DNA of 64,000 nucleotides. It comes from Flavobacterium sp. 140616W15 (GTDB lineage Bacteria; Bacteroidota; Bacteroidia; Flavobacteriales; Flavobacteriaceae). Positions 63,559 to 64,000 of the stretch are shown here, piece after piece. The DNA lies in NCBI RefSeq assembly GCF_003668995.1, contig NZ_CP033068.1:3410001-3474000 (forward strand), read 5' to 3'. The first letter of the stretch is position 1; each line of letters begins with the position of its first letter. A program made the translations under genes and the position numbers. Below the pieces are notes generated by a model. It did no database searches. It saw nothing but the letters and a program-made list of their open reading frames with translations, and was not told where the DNA came from.

Positions 63559-64000
63559 TTATCGAATGAATCCTACTCCTGCAGTTGTATTGGTTGCGGT
63601 ATCAATCAGGATAAAAGCTCCGTTTGATTTATTGTCGTTATAGGCATCAAAATATAAAGGCTTACTCAATTTAATGCTTACTTCACCTATTTCGTTTATT
63701 GCTAATTGAGTTGCTGGTGTTGTACCTGAATAATCGGTTGCGATTGTATTCTTAATACTTTCTACTTTTGCCAAAACTCTGTTTGTATTATGCTGAACGA
63801 TATATTTTGTTCCAGGAACTAACTTTTTAGAATCCATCCAACAAACTGTTGTTGTGATGTCTTTTTCTATTTTAGGAAGTTCCGTAGATTTTACAATCAT
63901 ATCTCCTCTGGTAACATTGATATCATTTTCTAATTCAATTGTGATTGATGAACCTGCAATTGCTTCATCATATTGTTTATCAAAAAAATGAATATTCTTT
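63559..64000 (-). CDS. cysN: Sulfate adenylyltransferase subunit 1 (CysN), C-terminal part; gene runs off the window
   Basis: The frame is open to the window end, with residues IHFFDKQYDEAIAGSS continuing past the first in-window ATG (63900). The visible 146 residues match the elongation-factor-like domains 2 and 3 of CysN (SITIELENDINVTRGDM, then TVCWMDSKKLVPGTKYIVQH, and FDAYNDNKSNGAFILID). CysN is the GTPase subunit that, with CysD, activates sulfate to APS. The GTP-binding domain lies outside the window, so the symbol rests on domain style and the sulfite reductase neighbour. Confidence 0.9.
   Translation of the reverse strand, partial: KNIHFFDKQYDEAIAGSSITIELENDINVTRGDMIVKSTELPKIEKDITTTVCWMDSKKLVPGTKYIVQHNTNRVLAKVESIKNTIATDYSGTTPATQLAINEIGEVSIKLSKPLYFDAYNDNKSNGAFILIDTATNTTAGVGFIR

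Overview
The window is about one-third G+C and looks like chromosomal DNA of a gliding Flavobacterium (Bacteroidetes). The evidence is the gliding genes gldA, gldD and gldE, two TonB-dependent receptors, DUF4374 and DUF3078 proteins, a split MetH, and promoters of the flavobacterial TTG-N(17-21)-TAnnTTTG type. I saw no rRNA, tRNA, CRISPR array, prophage or insertion sequence. Most of the window is ordinary core genome.

Layout. 1-6.7 kb: end of an FtsX-type ABC permease, a frameshifted APH-type kinase, a ChaA-like Ca2+/H+ antiporter, an AAA_28 ATPase and a frameshifted membrane protein. 6.8-12.7 kb: rplU-rpmA, a paired M16 protease operon, an EamA transporter and a small HMA lipoprotein. 12.8-18.5 kb: mutY-ssb-gldE-gldD on the minus strand, then HU, a 30-residue basic protein and RNase G on the plus strand. 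18.7-27.6 kb: a frameshifted exported protein and an alpha-2-macroglobulin/PBP1C pair. 27.9-34.6 kb: tadA, a TonB-like fusion protein, dxs, a DUF3078 protein, dgt and an Lrp/AsnC regulator. 34.7-39.7 kb: metE, two tandem outer-membrane paralogues (one frameshifted) and gldA.

40-48 kb is an iron-uptake region with two TonB receptors, a DUF4374 lipoprotein and a PepSY membrane protein. Similar Fur-like palindromes lie before both receptors. 48-51.5 kb holds a PLP decarboxylase, a dicarboxylate symporter and a methyltransferase. 51.7-58 kb is a methionine cluster (metH1, an unknown lipoprotein, metH2, metF) headed by a SAM-I riboswitch. 58-64 kb holds a toxin-antitoxin pair and an assimilatory sulfate-reduction and siroheme cluster (cysN end, sulfite reductase with a HEPN-like tail, cobA, MET8-like, ferredoxin reductase). 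Sulfate reduction, siroheme synthesis and both methionine synthases therefore sit in one window.

Four genes are each broken by one missing base, three of them clearly in a homopolymer run. One can be proved against an intact neighbouring paralogue. This pattern suggests sequencing homopolymer collapse more than four independent pseudogenes. In one case the site is also a textbook A_AAA_AAG slippery heptamer, so programmed frameshifting is a real alternative. I found no convincing undescribed multi-gene system. The best leads are the slippery-site gene, the candidate Fur regulon, the metE operator palindrome, the sulfite reductase tail and the dispersed hairpin repeats.
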